Made by a program: the position numbers and the translations under genes. A stretch of 64,000 bases of DNA from JABCPE02 sp963516675 (GTDB lineage Bacteria > Bacteroidota > Bacteroidia > Flavobacteriales > Weeksellaceae). The notes below the pieces were generated by a model. It was not told the DNA's origin and made no database searches. It saw nothing but the letters and a program-made list of their open reading frames with translations. Positions 52,509 through 61,995 of this stretch are shown one piece after another; positions within the stretch are counted from its first letter, which is position 1; every line of letters begins with the position of its first letter. Location: NCBI GenBank assembly GCA_963516675.1, contig CAUQBH010000006.1:1-64000 (forward strand). Direction: 5' to 3'.

Positions 52509-53243
52509 ATGGCAAGAGTTTTATTAGTTCTATATAGTTTGGTTTTTGTGATGCAGGTTTCTGCACAAGTGAGCAGTGATGTTCATACATATAGAGGGAA
52601 CCAGAGTTTTGAGAAAGGAGACTTTGATGATGCGTCGTATCATTATCTGAAAACCCTGCAAGATAAGTCAGAAGACTTCAGGGCGCAGTATAATCTGGGA
52701 AATGCTCTATATAAGAAAAACCAATATTCTGATGCAGTTTCCACCTACCAAAAAGCATTAAAAAATGCAAAAACCAAAGAGCAAAAAACAGCTACTCTAT
52801 ACAATTTGGGTAACGCTTATTTCAAAAATAAACAGCAAAAAGAGGCCGTAGATTCTTATAAACAAGCCCTAAAACTAGACCCAAATAATCAAACCATCTT
52901 AAAAAATCTGCAAATCGCTCTGCAGAAAAAGGATCCCAAGCAACAACAGCAGGAACAAGACCAGCAACAATCTCAACAACAGCAACAAAATAACCAGCAG
53001 GATAAAGGAGAAAAAGAAAATCCTATGGACATGTATGCTCCAGAAAATGATAAATTTAAAAAGGAGCAGCAAGATAGCCAAAAGCAAGAGGATAATTCTA
53101 ATAAAAAAGAAGAACCCAATCAGCCAAAAGAACTGGAAAAAGAACTATTACAATACATAGAAGAACGGGAACGAAACACAGCTAAAAGGGCTCTGGGAAA
53201 GCAGGGATATGCCCAGCCGCAGAGCAATCGTAAAGATTGGTAA
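52509..53243 (+). CDS. batC: TPR protein, BatC-like
   Basis: 244 aa from ATG 52509. Signal peptide (about 1-19, ending SAQ), three TPR units (about 25-140, with FRAQYNLGNALYKKNQYSDAVSTYQKAL and LYNLGNAYFKNKQQKEAV in parts), then a low-complexity Gln/Lys/Glu tail and an RALGKQGY end. It lies between batB and batD and would scaffold the Bat complex on the periplasmic face. A TTG 15 nt upstream is ruled out because it forms part of the -7 box. Confidence 0.83.
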   Translation: MARVLLVLYSLVFVMQVSAQVSSDVHTYRGNQSFEKGDFDDASYHYLKTLQDKSEDFRAQYNLGNALYKKNQYSDAVSTYQKALKNAKTKEQKTATLYNLGNAYFKNKQQKEAVDSYKQALKLDPNNQTILKNLQIALQKKDPKQQQQEQDQQQSQQQQQNNQQDKGEKENPMDMYAPENDKFKKEQQDSQKQEDNSNKKEEPNQPKELEKELLQYIEERERNTAKRALGKQGYAQPQSNRKDW

Positions 53244-54937
53244 TGAGACTGAGAGCTTACATATTATTATTTATTCTGCCCATATTTGGATATGGACAAG
53301 TAACTCTTTTGTCTGAAACAGATACCAAAGAATACCAAGTAAGGGAACCGTTTAATTTGAGTATTGGACTTGAAATTATCGGTGAAAACTATCAACAGCA
53401 GTCGCCTGTGAGACTTCCTGATTTATCAAAATTTGAAATACTCGGAAACGCTACAGAATCCTTAGCAGCCATAGATCCAGAAACAGGAAATGTGGTAAGG
53501 CAAGTCCTATATCATCTTATTTTACAGCCTAAACATGCAGGGAAAACTAGGATAGGAAGTGCACTGGTACAGGTAAACGGAAAAACATACAAGTCTGAGC
53601 CATTTGAAATTTTGGTGAGAGATGGGAAACGAAAAAATGACACATGGGGGCGAAGTGTTTCTATGATTATGGAGGTTTTAGATAAGGATGTTTATCAAAA
53701 TCAGCCAGTTAATGTGGTTTTAAAATTAAAAGCAAATCCTCATAATTATCAAGATTTTAGAAAGGTAAATCATATAAAACTTCCTCAAAATACCAAAAAA
53801 ATCCATACTGTAAATCTAAAGAGAGAAGATATAGAGATAGATAAAAGTGATGAAATGGCGATGCAGGTAATAGCTTCATTCGTGGTTGTCCCAGAGAAGG
53901 AAGGAAATTTCATCATATCTCCCGCAACTGCGCTGTTTAATGAGGAAAGAATATTATCCAATCCGCTTAGAATTCATGTAAAAAAACTTCCTGAAGGCGC
54001 ACCGAGCAGTTTCAAGAATGCGGTAGGAAAGTTTGATTTAAAAGTAGAAATTCCTAAGGAAGAAGTGGAAGTAAATCAGCCTATGGATGTCTTCGTAAGG
54101 CTCAAAGGGAAAGGAAATCTTGCAAATATAAAGCTTCCAAAAATTGTAGAATCAAATGATTATACAGTCCTTAAACCGAATCAAAAAATAGACATTAAAG
54201 AATCTGAGTTCTCTGGCGAGAAAACAGACCACTATGTGATTATCCCTAAAAAAGAAGGCGAAATTACTATTCATTATGAAAATTTTGCTTATTTCGATAT
54301 TGATGAAAAACAATATCAAACCATAGATTCAGACAATATAAAAATATTATCATTGTCCAAAGATGCTATGGATTCTCCGAAATCCACTCTAAATAAAGTA
54401 ATGGATGATACAGGGCATATCCTGAAAAAAGTTAATCTCCTTCCAATTTCAGAGGAGGAAGATGAAGCGGAAACCTTTGATTTTGGGAAATTAGCAGGGA
54501 TAGGATTTCTTGTATTTGGTTCTCTTTTGGCGATTTATTTCTTTACATTTAGAAAAAAGAAGCCTAAACAATGGAATAATGCACAATCAGACAATAAAAT
54601 AACAACCATAGCCGAAACCGAAGAATTATTAAAGGAAAATATTTCTATCGGGAAAGAATACTATTTCGGAGCAATAAAAAATGCGGTGGAAAAAGGAAAT
54701 TCTGCAAGTTTCTTTGAAAATTACCAAGAACTCCACGAAGAGGCTGAAAATCAAATAAAAAGGCTGGAAAACCAAACTGTTTTAGAGTTTTTAGAAGAAA
54801 CAGAAAGTTCTGATTTGGTGCAGGATTTTGAGAAATTTAGAACTAAAATTCAAGAAGCAAAATATGCTCCTGTTCATGGGGATTTATATGAATTCTATAA
54901 TGACATCGTCAAATTTTACACTAAAATTATGGAATAG
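53243..54937 (+). CDS. batD: BatD family protein
   Basis: 564 aa. Signal peptide (about 1-18), beta-sandwich oxygen-tolerance domains (VTLLSETDTKEYQVREPFNLSI, and the repeated IHVKKLPEGAPSSFKNAVGKFDLKVEI), and a transmembrane helix near 418-435 followed by a cytoplasmic helical tail. The ATG overlaps the batC stop as TAATG, so translation is coupled. A TTG two codons upstream is unlikely. Bat proteins are linked to oxidative stress and envelope integrity in Bacteroides and Francisella. Confidence 0.83.
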   Translation: MRLRAYILLFILPIFGYGQVTLLSETDTKEYQVREPFNLSIGLEIIGENYQQQSPVRLPDLSKFEILGNATESLAAIDPETGNVVRQVLYHLILQPKHAGKTRIGSALVQVNGKTYKSEPFEILVRDGKRKNDTWGRSVSMIMEVLDKDVYQNQPVNVVLKLKANPHNYQDFRKVNHIKLPQNTKKIHTVNLKREDIEIDKSDEMAMQVIASFVVVPEKEGNFIISPATALFNEERILSNPLRIHVKKLPEGAPSSFKNAVGKFDLKVEIPKEEVEVNQPMDVFVRLKGKGNLANIKLPKIVESNDYTVLKPNQKIDIKESEFSGEKTDHYVIIPKKEGEITIHYENFAYFDIDEKQYQTIDSDNIKILSLSKDAMDSPKSTLNKVMDDTGHILKKVNLLPISEEEDEAETFDFGKLAGIGFLVFGSLLAIYFFTFRKKKPKQWNNAQSDNKITTIAETEELLKENISIGKEYYFGAIKNAVEKGNSASFFENYQELHEEAENQIKRLENQTVLEFLEETESSDLVQDFEKFRTKIQEAKYAPVHGDLYEFYNDIVKFYTKIME

Positions 54938-54981
54938 TTAAAAAATATTCATATTTTTGAGAAATTTTTAAAAACTAATCT

Positions 54982-55584
54982 ATGCTAGAGTCTATCTCAT
55001 TTGACGAAATTATCACATGTTTTTTGGTTTTATTTGCCATTATTGATGCTATTGGTTCTATTCCTATTTTCGTGAGTTTAAGGAAAAAATTTGGAAAAAT
55101 AGAATCTGAAAAAGCAACGATTGTGGCAACAGGGATTATGCTCTCTTTTTTATTTTTAGGGGATAAGTTATTGAAAGTCATAGGGTTGGATATCAACTCT
55201 TTTGCTATTGCGGGCGCTTTCGTTGTTTTCATCATTGCATTAGAAATGATATTGGGGATAGATATTCATAAAAACGAAGAAATGCAAGCAGCTTCTATCA
55301 TTCCTATTGCGTTTCCTTTGGTGGCGGGAGCGGGTTCTCTTACAGCAACGCTTTCGCTTCGTGCAAATAATCATGTTATCAATATTGTCATTGCTATTTT
55401 GCTCAATATGATATTTGTTTACATTATTTTAAAATCATCTGACTTTTTGTCCAAAAAAATAAACGAAGGGACACTTATGGTTCTCAAAAAAGCATTTGGT
55501 ATAATTTTGTTGGCAATTTCCATTAAAATGTTTATGGCTAATTTAGTTCAGTTGATAAACACTTTTTCTAACCAAATAAATTAG
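54982..55584 (+). CDS. MarC family (UPF0056) integral membrane protein
   Basis: 200 aa with six membrane helices. Sequence SFDEIITCFLVLFAIIDAIGSIPIFVSLRKK and AGAFVVFIIALEMILGID (in parts) match MarC-family proteins. Despite the name, these are not proven multidrug exporters; the function is unknown. It follows batD by 44 nt and the DUF493 gene follows 5 nt later. Confidence 0.85.
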   Translation: MLESISFDEIITCFLVLFAIIDAIGSIPIFVSLRKKFGKIESEKATIVATGIMLSFLFLGDKLLKVIGLDINSFAIAGAFVVFIIALEMILGIDIHKNEEMQAASIIPIAFPLVAGAGSLTATLSLRANNHVINIVIAILLNMIFVYIILKSSDFLSKKINEGTLMVLKKAFGIILLAISIKMFMANLVQLINTFSNQIN

Positions 55585-55589
55585 AAGAA

Positions 55590-55880
55590 ATGGAACAGAC
55601 TAACAGAGTAGAAGAATTTTATAAAAACCTGAGAATCAATTTAGAAGAACATCATAATTTTCCAGAAAATTATCTTTACAAATTTATTCTTATCAACGAT
55701 AGCGAGAGACTTGCTGAGATTTACAGAATATTTGATGGTTTAGAATACAGCATCACAACTAAAGAAAGCAGTAATGGCAAATACATAAGTTGTAGTATTT
55801 CCTGCTTCGTTTTGGATGCAGACCATGTAATCCGACTTTACAAAGAAGTGGCCAAAATAGATGGCGTTATCATGCTGTAA
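55590..55880 (+). CDS. DUF493 family protein (YbeD-like)
   Basis: 96 aa, no signal peptide. The FPENYLYKFILINDSERLAEIYRIF and GKYISCSISCFVLDADHVIRLYKEV segments match the ACT-like YbeD/DUF493 fold. In E. coli YbeD sits next to lipB and its role is unclear. It is 5 nt after the MarC gene. Confidence 0.82.
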   Translation: MEQTNRVEEFYKNLRINLEEHHNFPENYLYKFILINDSERLAEIYRIFDGLEYSITTKESSNGKYISCSISCFVLDADHVIRLYKEVAKIDGVIML

Positions 55881-55897
55881 ATCCTCATAAAAACCCA

Positions 55898-55928
55898 TTG
55901 TTTAGTACCAAGTTATTTATTATCTTTG
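55898..55928 (+). promoter_or_regulatory. Promoter (-33 TTG, 20 bp, -7 TATCTTTG)
   Basis: TTG at 55898-55900 and TATCTTTG at 55921-55928 with a 20-bp spacer, 17 bp before ATG 55946. Confidence 0.65.
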
Positions 55929-55945
55929 TTTAAAAATAAAAAATA

Positions 55946-56905
55946 ATGGAAAATCTAAACAATGAAAATCAAGAAAATCAAGAGCAGAAAAACGATGAGA
56001 TAAAAATCTCTAAAAGGTCTCTGTATATCGCTTTTTCTATCATAGGAGCATTGATTTTGGGAGTGAGTGGCTATTTTGTTTTCTTTGGTAAAAACAAGGA
56101 TGCAGAAAAAGTCGTTTCTCAGAATGATTCAGCTCTAGTGAATAAAGATTCAGCAAATGTAGCTAAAAAAGATTCATTATCAGGTGATTATGAGGGCGAA
56201 TATGACCCGTATACTTTGTATAAAGTAATCAGTAATACTCTTACCCTGCCAAATGGTCAAAAACTAAATTTTGGTGATGAGGTGTATCTGGATGAGGAAA
56301 AATCCTCTTCTGGGAATAGCATTATCTATCTGAACAATCCGCATAAAGTCCCTAGCACCAAGCAGTATCCTATTTCGGTAGATGATGAGGTTTTGATAGA
56401 TTCTTATAGCTTTACGGAGTTCAAAAATAGTTTTTCGCTTCCTCCGTTTTCCTCACTTCCTCCAGGGGTGAAAAAAGTGATTTTGGAGGCTGATGGCTAT
56501 CATGATGGTAGAACTTATAATGTTACTCAAAATGCAGACCGTGCCAAATCTACACTCAGCACAGGGGATTTTGATGGGGATGGTGTGAAGGATTATGCTG
56601 TAATTTTGGATGATAATGAAGGGCAGGTGAGCAGATTGGTTATCATTAGCATAAATAAAGTCACTAAAAAGCCTTATGTAAGTTTTGCAGAAAATTATAA
56701 TGACAAGCTGAAACTAAAATCTTTTTCTAAAGGAGCATCTATCTATATGAATAGTTCTTCTTTCATAAAAGCTCCTCGTGATGGGGTTCTTATCAGCAAT
56801 GAAGTAGGAGGTTTGGTTGTAATCTATGATACTAATGCTCAGAAATATAAAACCTATGAGCAGCAACCAATCGCTACAGCGGATTCTGACTATGTAGAAG
56901 AGTAA
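55946..56905 (+). CDS. Membrane-anchored protein with FG-GAP/VCBS-like repeat
   Basis: 319 aa. A charged Asn/Glu-rich N-terminus is followed by one membrane helix (about 30-48) and an extracytoplasmic region. Residues ~205-235 contain GDFDGDGVKDYAVIL, an EF-hand-like loop of FG-GAP/VCBS repeat proteins that binds calcium, and the surrounding sequence is beta-rich. Family unknown. It has its own promoter and ends at a bidirectional terminator. Confidence 0.7.
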   Translation: MENLNNENQENQEQKNDEIKISKRSLYIAFSIIGALILGVSGYFVFFGKNKDAEKVVSQNDSALVNKDSANVAKKDSLSGDYEGEYDPYTLYKVISNTLTLPNGQKLNFGDEVYLDEEKSSSGNSIIYLNNPHKVPSTKQYPISVDDEVLIDSYSFTEFKNSFSLPPFSSLPPGVKKVILEADGYHDGRTYNVTQNADRAKSTLSTGDFDGDGVKDYAVILDDNEGQVSRLVIISINKVTKKPYVSFAENYNDKLKLKSFSKGASIYMNSSSFIKAPRDGVLISNEVGGLVVIYDTNAQKYKTYEQQPIATADSDYVEE

Positions 56906-56930
56906 TTTTTACAGATTTAATATTTAAAAT

Positions 56931-56970
56931 AAAAAACTAACCTCCATTTTTTGGAGGTTAGTTTTTTTTA
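56931..56970. terminator. Bidirectional terminator
   Basis: CTAACCTCCA (56937-56946) pairs with TGGAGGTTAG (56952-56961), flanked by A-run and T-run. It serves the FG-GAP gene and the opposing MBOAT gene. Confidence 0.85.
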
Positions 56971-56989
56971 TTGTGTTTTATGTTTTTAA

Positions 56990-58651
56990 TTAGAATTGTA
57001 AGTAAATAGGCATTACTTGTTCCGCAGATTTGAAATATCCATAAAGAATCAAAAACAAGAAGAAAACCAAGATATAGACCACCATAGGAATGGTTTTGGT
57101 TCTTGCGATTACTTTATCAGCCAGATTATCTGGAACTAAATGTAAAACCATCGCTGCTAAAATCATCCATACCACGCCTTTGTAATTGTCATAAAAAGGA
57201 CCAAATACACTGATATCAAAGTTGTTAAAGATTTGATAAATCATCGTTTTAGCGATTTCTAAATCTTCAGCTTTGAAGAAAATCCAAGCAAAACAAACAA
57301 AATGGAAAGTCAAAATACCAGATATGATTTTGTAAATTAGGCTTTGGTTAAGGGAGGATAAACTTTTGTCAGTCAGCAGCATCCATATTTTATGAATCCC
57401 AAGTCCCACACCGTGGATAGCTCCCCAGATGATGAAATTCCAGCTGGCTCCGTGCCAAAATCCTCCCAAAAGCATGGTAGTCAATAGGTTAAAGTTGGCC
57501 GCAATTCCGCTAGTTTTTCTTGTGATTAAGGCTGGAATTATAAAAATTAATAATAAAACTGCAGAAACCACTGCTGCCCAAAGATTGGATAAGTGGAACA
57601 GCTCTACTCCCATGATGAAAGAACCCACAAGGAATCCTCCCACAAAAATGAAAGAAGCTACTGAGAAATTTCTGTTTCCTCCTAATGGAATATAGAGATA
57701 GTCTTTCAGCCATGTAGATAGAGAAATATGCCATCTTCTCCAGAACTCAGTGATATTTATACTCTGATATGGTGACATGAAATTAGGAGGAATTTTAAAC
57801 CCAAGCCAAAGAGCAATACCTATCGCAATCTCGCTATAACCACTAAAATCACAATATATCACCATCGCATAACCATAGACTGCCATCAGGTTTTCTACAC
57901 CTGTGTGCAGGGCAGGATTATCAAACATATAATCCACCATATTTAGGGTGATGTAGTCTGATATGACCAGTTTTTTTATCAATCCCGAAATAATTAGGAA
58001 AAATCCTTTTGCGAAGTCGCGTTCCGAAATCACATACGGTTCATTAATCTGTGGAACGAAATCATGCGCACGAACAATAGGTCCCATCATCAGTTTTGGG
58101 AAAAACGCCAAGAACAAAAGATAATCAGAAAATTTATTCGCTGGCTTAAATTCTCCACGATAAACATCTACCGTATAGCTGAGATTTTCAAAAGTATAGA
58201 ACGAAATCCCTATCGGAAGAATGAGGTTCAAAGGATTGAATTTGGTATCAAATAGAGAATTAGAAATCTCGATGAAGAAATCCGTGTATTTAAAATAGAA
58301 AAGCATTCCGAGGTTAAATAAAATACTCAGAACCAGCAGGAATTTTTTCTTGCTTTTGCTCTTTTCTCTATAGATAGCGTTGGATAAAAAGAAATCCACC
58401 ACTGCTGAAACCAGCACCAAGCCGACAAACCAGCCGCTCGCCTTATAGAAAAAATAAAGCGAAAAAAGGCAGAATACATATCTACGGGCTTTGTGATGAT
58501 TCCTCAGAGCAAAGAATAATAAAATAAATAGTGTGAAAAAATACACGAAAAAACCATTGTTAAACAGCAACGGGTTTTTACTATCATATAGAAACTGCTG
58601 TAGGAAAGCGTTCCAGTCAAATGTTGCAAAAAATTCTTGTAATGGTTTCAT
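56990..58651 (-). CDS. MBOAT family O-acyltransferase (AlgI/DltB-like)
   Basis: 553 aa with about 10-12 membrane helices. The family signature FWRRWHISLSTWLKDYLYIPLGGNR (in parts) and the catalytic-histidine region GGFWHGASWNFIIWG are intact. These enzymes move acyl groups (usually acetyl) across the membrane onto exported polysaccharides or teichoic-like polymers. It starts immediately after the SGNH hydrolase stop, which makes an AlgI/AlgX or PatA/PatB-like pair likely. The acceptor polymer is not known; no polymer synthase lies nearby. Confidence 0.92.
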   Translation of the reverse strand: MKPLQEFFATFDWNAFLQQFLYDSKNPLLFNNGFFVYFFTLFILLFFALRNHHKARRYVFCLFSLYFFYKASGWFVGLVLVSAVVDFFLSNAIYREKSKSKKKFLLVLSILFNLGMLFYFKYTDFFIEISNSLFDTKFNPLNLILPIGISFYTFENLSYTVDVYRGEFKPANKFSDYLLFLAFFPKLMMGPIVRAHDFVPQINEPYVISERDFAKGFFLIISGLIKKLVISDYITLNMVDYMFDNPALHTGVENLMAVYGYAMVIYCDFSGYSEIAIGIALWLGFKIPPNFMSPYQSINITEFWRRWHISLSTWLKDYLYIPLGGNRNFSVASFIFVGGFLVGSFIMGVELFHLSNLWAAVVSAVLLLIFIIPALITRKTSGIAANFNLLTTMLLGGFWHGASWNFIIWGAIHGVGLGIHKIWMLLTDKSLSSLNQSLIYKIISGILTFHFVCFAWIFFKAEDLEIAKTMIYQIFNNFDISVFGPFYDNYKGVVWMILAAMVLHLVPDNLADKVIARTKTIPMVVYILVFFLFLILYGYFKSAEQVMPIYLQF

Positions 58652-60001
58652 TTATTTTCGTTTGTATTTTTTGTAGTCTTGGATGAGTGCATTGTATATT
58701 TTTTCGGCTAAAACCTCAGCGCCTTTTCCATTCGGGTGGATGTAGTCTTTATTTGCCAATGGCGGGCTTTGTGTAGCCCATCTTACGATAGAATTTTCGC
58801 CACCCATGGATTCGAATTGGTTATAAAATGCCATTTTGTTATCAAAAGCCAGTTTCGCTTGAGTTTGTATCAGATTAGGAATTCCGATAGCCGTTTTGTA
58901 TTCTCCGCCGTATCTAAACGCCCTGTCCGCGGTACTTACTAGTAAGAAATCAGTTTTAGGGAAAGCGTTTCGCATTTTGCTCAGTATAGGCTGCATCATT
59001 TTTTCATAGTGAGAATAGTTGGTGTCTTTTGGTCTGAATAAAAGGTTTACACCATACTGAAATACAATCAAATCATAAGGATTGGCTTCCTGAATAGATT
59101 TCAAGAAATCCTCATTTATTTTGCTAAGTTCCACACCTGTGATACCTCGGAATGAAAAATTATCCAAAATTATCCCATTTTCAGATTCAAAACCAACTCC
59201 GAATATCGGTAATGAAGATGTTTTAGACCTTATTTTTAGGGTGTTATCAGTATTATCAGCTAATATTTTTCTATTGACCAAATGATTTCCCTGTAATGTG
59301 TGTTCCATTCCATCTATCTCTATTTCAGCGCCTTCTGTCTTTCCGTAGAGAATGTATTTTTGAATAGGTAAAGCGCCTTCTGTGAGGGTTCTATCTTGGT
59401 AAGTTCCACTTCCTGCACCTCTGAAAGTATGCCCAGAGATGTACATATTTTGCGCTTTAGGAGTCATGAAATTGGTGCTTTCCCAGCCTGTTCCAGAAAT
59501 TCTAGCGGTCTGGCGAAACTGCGCTACATTAGAATGCATCGGCAGAAATCCAACTCCCTGCCCGCCAAATTCCTGCTGTAGAAGTTTTCTCAGCGTTTGA
59601 GTAATGAGGTCGCCCTCTATCATACTATCTCCAAAGTAAGCGATACGGATTTTGCCTTTTCCTGTATTTTTTAGTTCAGTTAATTTCTGAGCTAAAATAG
59701 GCAAAGCAACCACGCTGTCTCCTTTATGAAAATTAGTGATAAATTCAGGTTTTTTATACAGTTCAAAATCCTCTTGTGCAGCTTCTTTAGCAGGTTTTTC
59801 TGCTGTTTTCCCTGCGATAGCAGATTCTCCACTTGCGTTTTGCTCTTCTTCTGATTTTTTAAAAATATCAGAAACCAAATTTATTTTATCAAAAGCTTCA
59901 AACTTCCATCCATATACATATGATAGTATAGATGCTGACAGATAGACCAAAAAACAGGAGGTAACCAAAATTACCACCCTGTGAATTCTATTATTATTCA
60001 A
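58652..60001 (-). CDS. SGNH/GDSL hydrolase family protein, probable O-acetyltransferase partner
   Basis: 449 aa from a TTG at 60001. N-terminal membrane anchor (about 7-28), a Lys/Glu/Ala-rich linker (about 45-90), then an SGNH domain: GDSMIEGDLITQTLR (block I, about 118-132), the G block (SFRGITG) and block V near the end (HPNGKGAEVLAEKIY). A longer frame starts at TTG 60031, but that codon is part of the -7 box, so it is not a start. Forms a two-gene unit with the MBOAT gene; together they probably O-acetylate a surface polymer. Confidence 0.82.
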   Translation of the reverse strand: MNNNRIHRVVILVTSCFLVYLSASILSYVYGWKFEAFDKINLVSDIFKKSEEEQNASGESAIAGKTAEKPAKEAAQEDFELYKKPEFITNFHKGDSVVALPILAQKLTELKNTGKGKIRIAYFGDSMIEGDLITQTLRKLLQQEFGGQGVGFLPMHSNVAQFRQTARISGTGWESTNFMTPKAQNMYISGHTFRGAGSGTYQDRTLTEGALPIQKYILYGKTEGAEIEIDGMEHTLQGNHLVNRKILADNTDNTLKIRSKTSSLPIFGVGFESENGIILDNFSFRGITGVELSKINEDFLKSIQEANPYDLIVFQYGVNLLFRPKDTNYSHYEKMMQPILSKMRNAFPKTDFLLVSTADRAFRYGGEYKTAIGIPNLIQTQAKLAFDNKMAFYNQFESMGGENSIVRWATQSPPLANKDYIHPNGKGAEVLAEKIYNALIQDYKKYKRK

Positions 60002-60028
60002 AATAATTTTTTTTATTACAACGAAACG

Positions 60029-60060
60029 CAAATTTATTTATTTTGTATAAACCGAACAAA
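60029..60060 (-). promoter_or_regulatory. Promoter of the SGNH-MBOAT pair (-33 TTTG, 20 bp, -7 TAAATTTG)
   Basis: Minus-strand TTTG (plus 60057-60060) and TAAATTTG (plus 60029-60036) are separated by exactly 20 bp. Confidence 0.7.
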
Positions 60061-60067
60061 TTTTAAA

Positions 60068-60099
60068 TAAAAAAAGCTGTCTGAATTTTCAGACAGCTT
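60068..60099 (-). terminator. Terminator of the glucosaminidase gene
   Basis: A perfect 12-bp stem (60074-60085 with 60088-60099) with a two-base loop, so the innermost pair opens, followed on the minus strand by T. Confidence 0.8.
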
Positions 60100-60105
60100 A
60101 TGTTT

Positions 60106-60576
60106 TTAAGATAAATTAAATTTTTCGATAATCATTTTGACTCTTTTTTTCCATTCTACAGGCTGTGTAGAATATCCCGCTGCGGCTATGGCTTTTACCC
60201 ATTCAGCTGTATCTTTGATACCTTTTAGATCTGAGTAGTATTTTTTTCTTGAGAGAATCTGACAGAAAGCCTCATAGCTTTCTCTTGTGGAATCAAAACT
60301 TTTGTATTTTGATTTTGTTACTGTATTCTTACCTACAATTCCGAAATGGTTGTTGTAAGTTTTAGCTCCTTTACTTGTTCCACCACCTGTTTCTACGAAG
60401 GCTACGGCTAGGATAACTCCACTTGGTATTCCGTATTTTTTGGATAACTCTTCTGCTAGCTGCTCATTAGTTGTGATGTAGTTGTGTTTTTTTTGCTGAG
60501 CATTTGCTGAAACAGAAAATAAGGTTAAAACCAAACTCATGATTACTACTTTCAAATAATTAATTTCGTTTTTCAT
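60106..60576 (-). CDS. Glucosaminidase domain protein (LytG/FlgJ-like)
   Basis: 156 aa from ATG 60576. Signal peptide (about 1-26, ending ANAQ) and a glucosaminidase domain: YGIPSGVILAVAFVETGGGTSKGAKTYNNHFGI (catalytic Glu in VETGGG, in parts), SRKKYYSDLKGIKDTAEWVKAIAAAGY. It would cleave peptidoglycan glycan strands in the periplasm. The frame extends to a TTG at 60597, but that lies inside the -7 box TAATTTTG (60595-60602), so ATG 60576 is preferred. Confidence 0.88.
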   Translation of the reverse strand: MKNEINYLKVVIMSLVLTLFSVSANAQQKKHNYITTNEQLAEELSKKYGIPSGVILAVAFVETGGGTSKGAKTYNNHFGIVGKNTVTKSKYKSFDSTRESYEAFCQILSRKKYYSDLKGIKDTAEWVKAIAAAGYSTQPVEWKKRVKMIIEKFNLS

Positions 60577-60594
60577 ATCATTTAAATTTGGTTG

Positions 60595-60602
60595 CAAAAT
60601 TA
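60595..60602 (-). promoter_or_regulatory. -7 box (TAATTTTG, minus strand) of the glucosaminidase gene
   Basis: CAAAATTA on the plus strand; the box ends 18 nt before ATG 60576. Confidence 0.5.
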
Positions 60603-60684
60603 CGCATAAAAATAGAAATGCCTAATTTTTAACAATTTATAACACTAAAACCGGCGCATCATTTTATATTTAGCTAAAAAAGTG

Positions 60685-61968
60685 TTAAAGTTGCTTATTT
60701 TTTTGGAAGATAAATAAAATACTCCAAATGAAAAGACAAGGCAGCAGCCAAGCCAAGCCATAAGAGGCAAGAGGAAGGTAGTCATGAATAGGCTGAAAGC
60801 TCTCAAAACCAATGGCTATCATAAAATCTGGTATCGCAAATATCCCAGCAACCAGCGTAACTCCTCTGAAAATAGAAACCGAAGTCCAGCTCTCTGGAAC
60901 GAAATTAAGCAAAATAAGAGCCATGATGATAGGATAAATCAGCACAAGCACAGGAACAGCAACGGCTACAATGTTTTCTACGCCTGTCTGTCCTACAAAA
61001 ACGCCTAAAATACACGAAAATACCACCACCAGCTTGTAGACCATTTCAGAATTTCCGAAAATATTTTTCATGAAATCTGCCGCTCCTGTAATAATGCCGA
61101 CAGCAGTTGTGAAACAAGCAATGCTGACACTTACGCTCAGTAATGTTTTCCCGATATCGCCCAAGATATGCCAGCTTACCTTCGAAAGAACCTCCGAACG
61201 GGAAATATCATCCGATGGGAAATGAACTTTTAGCACCGCACCCGTATAGATAAACCCTGCATAAATGATGAACAGCGCCAAACCGCTTATCAATCCTGCA
61301 TAGATGGTAAGTCTTCTTTTTTGTGAAAAGTCTAGTGAATCATCCATATTTAGGGAGGTGATGATTACTGCGCCTATGATGATGGAAGCCATTCCGTCAA
61401 AGGTCTGGTAGCCCTCTAAAAGCCCTAATGAAAAGGGTTTTTCTAAATTTGATTTTGGGATTTCGTTATCAACAAAAAATACCGCTCCTAAAATGATAGT
61501 CGAAATGATTATCAGTAGGATAGGAGTGAGATATTCGCCCAAAATGTCCAGTATCTTGCCTCGGTTGAAACAAAGATACATCACCAGCGAAAAATAAATA
61601 ACTCCAAACCATAGAGAAGAAATCTCGATGCTGTCCTTTACGGAAAGTTCGTAAGCTACTGATGCTGTGCGCGGTATAGGAAAAGAAAGACAAATGCCGT
61701 AAATCAAAATTCCTATAACTAGCGCAAACACTGGATGCACTTTTTTTCCGAAATCTATTACTGTTCCCTGTATTTTTGCTTGTGCAATAATGCCCATAAG
61801 AGGAATCAAAACGCCAGAAATACCAAATGCAATTGCTACAACATCCCATGAGTCGGCAGCCTTGATGCCCAAAAGCGGTGGCAAAATGAAATTACCTCCA
61901 CCAAATATCATAGAAAACATAGCGAAAGAGGTAATTAGGATTTTTTGAATTGACAACTTCTTCTTCAT
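60685..61968 (-). CDS. brnQ: Branched-chain amino acid transport system II carrier protein
   Basis: 427 aa from ATG 61968. Sodium-coupled Leu/Ile/Val symporter of the LIVCS family with about 12 membrane helices; FAMFSMIFGGGNFILPPLLG and the LSFPIPRTASVAYE signature (in parts) are diagnostic. The longest frame begins at TTG 61998, inside the -7 box TATTTTTG (61996-62003), so the start was moved to the ATG. Monocistronic in appearance. Confidence 0.93.
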   Translation of the reverse strand: MKKKLSIQKILITSFAMFSMIFGGGNFILPPLLGIKAADSWDVVAIAFGISGVLIPLMGIIAQAKIQGTVIDFGKKVHPVFALVIGILIYGICLSFPIPRTASVAYELSVKDSIEISSLWFGVIYFSLVMYLCFNRGKILDILGEYLTPILLIIISTIILGAVFFVDNEIPKSNLEKPFSLGLLEGYQTFDGMASIIIGAVIITSLNMDDSLDFSQKRRLTIYAGLISGLALFIIYAGFIYTGAVLKVHFPSDDISRSEVLSKVSWHILGDIGKTLLSVSVSIACFTTAVGIITGAADFMKNIFGNSEMVYKLVVVFSCILGVFVGQTGVENIVAVAVPVLVLIYPIIMALILLNFVPESWTSVSIFRGVTLVAGIFAIPDFMIAIGFESFQPIHDYLPLASYGLAWLLPCLFIWSILFIFQKNKQL

Positions 61969-61995
61969 TTTTCTTCTTATTTTTAAAGCAAGTGA

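Noticed and set aside
52925..53000. CAA/CAG-rich repeat in batC as a regulatory repeat
   Set aside because: It encodes the Gln-rich low-complexity linker typical of BatC-like proteins and is in frame; no sign of regular unit repeats.
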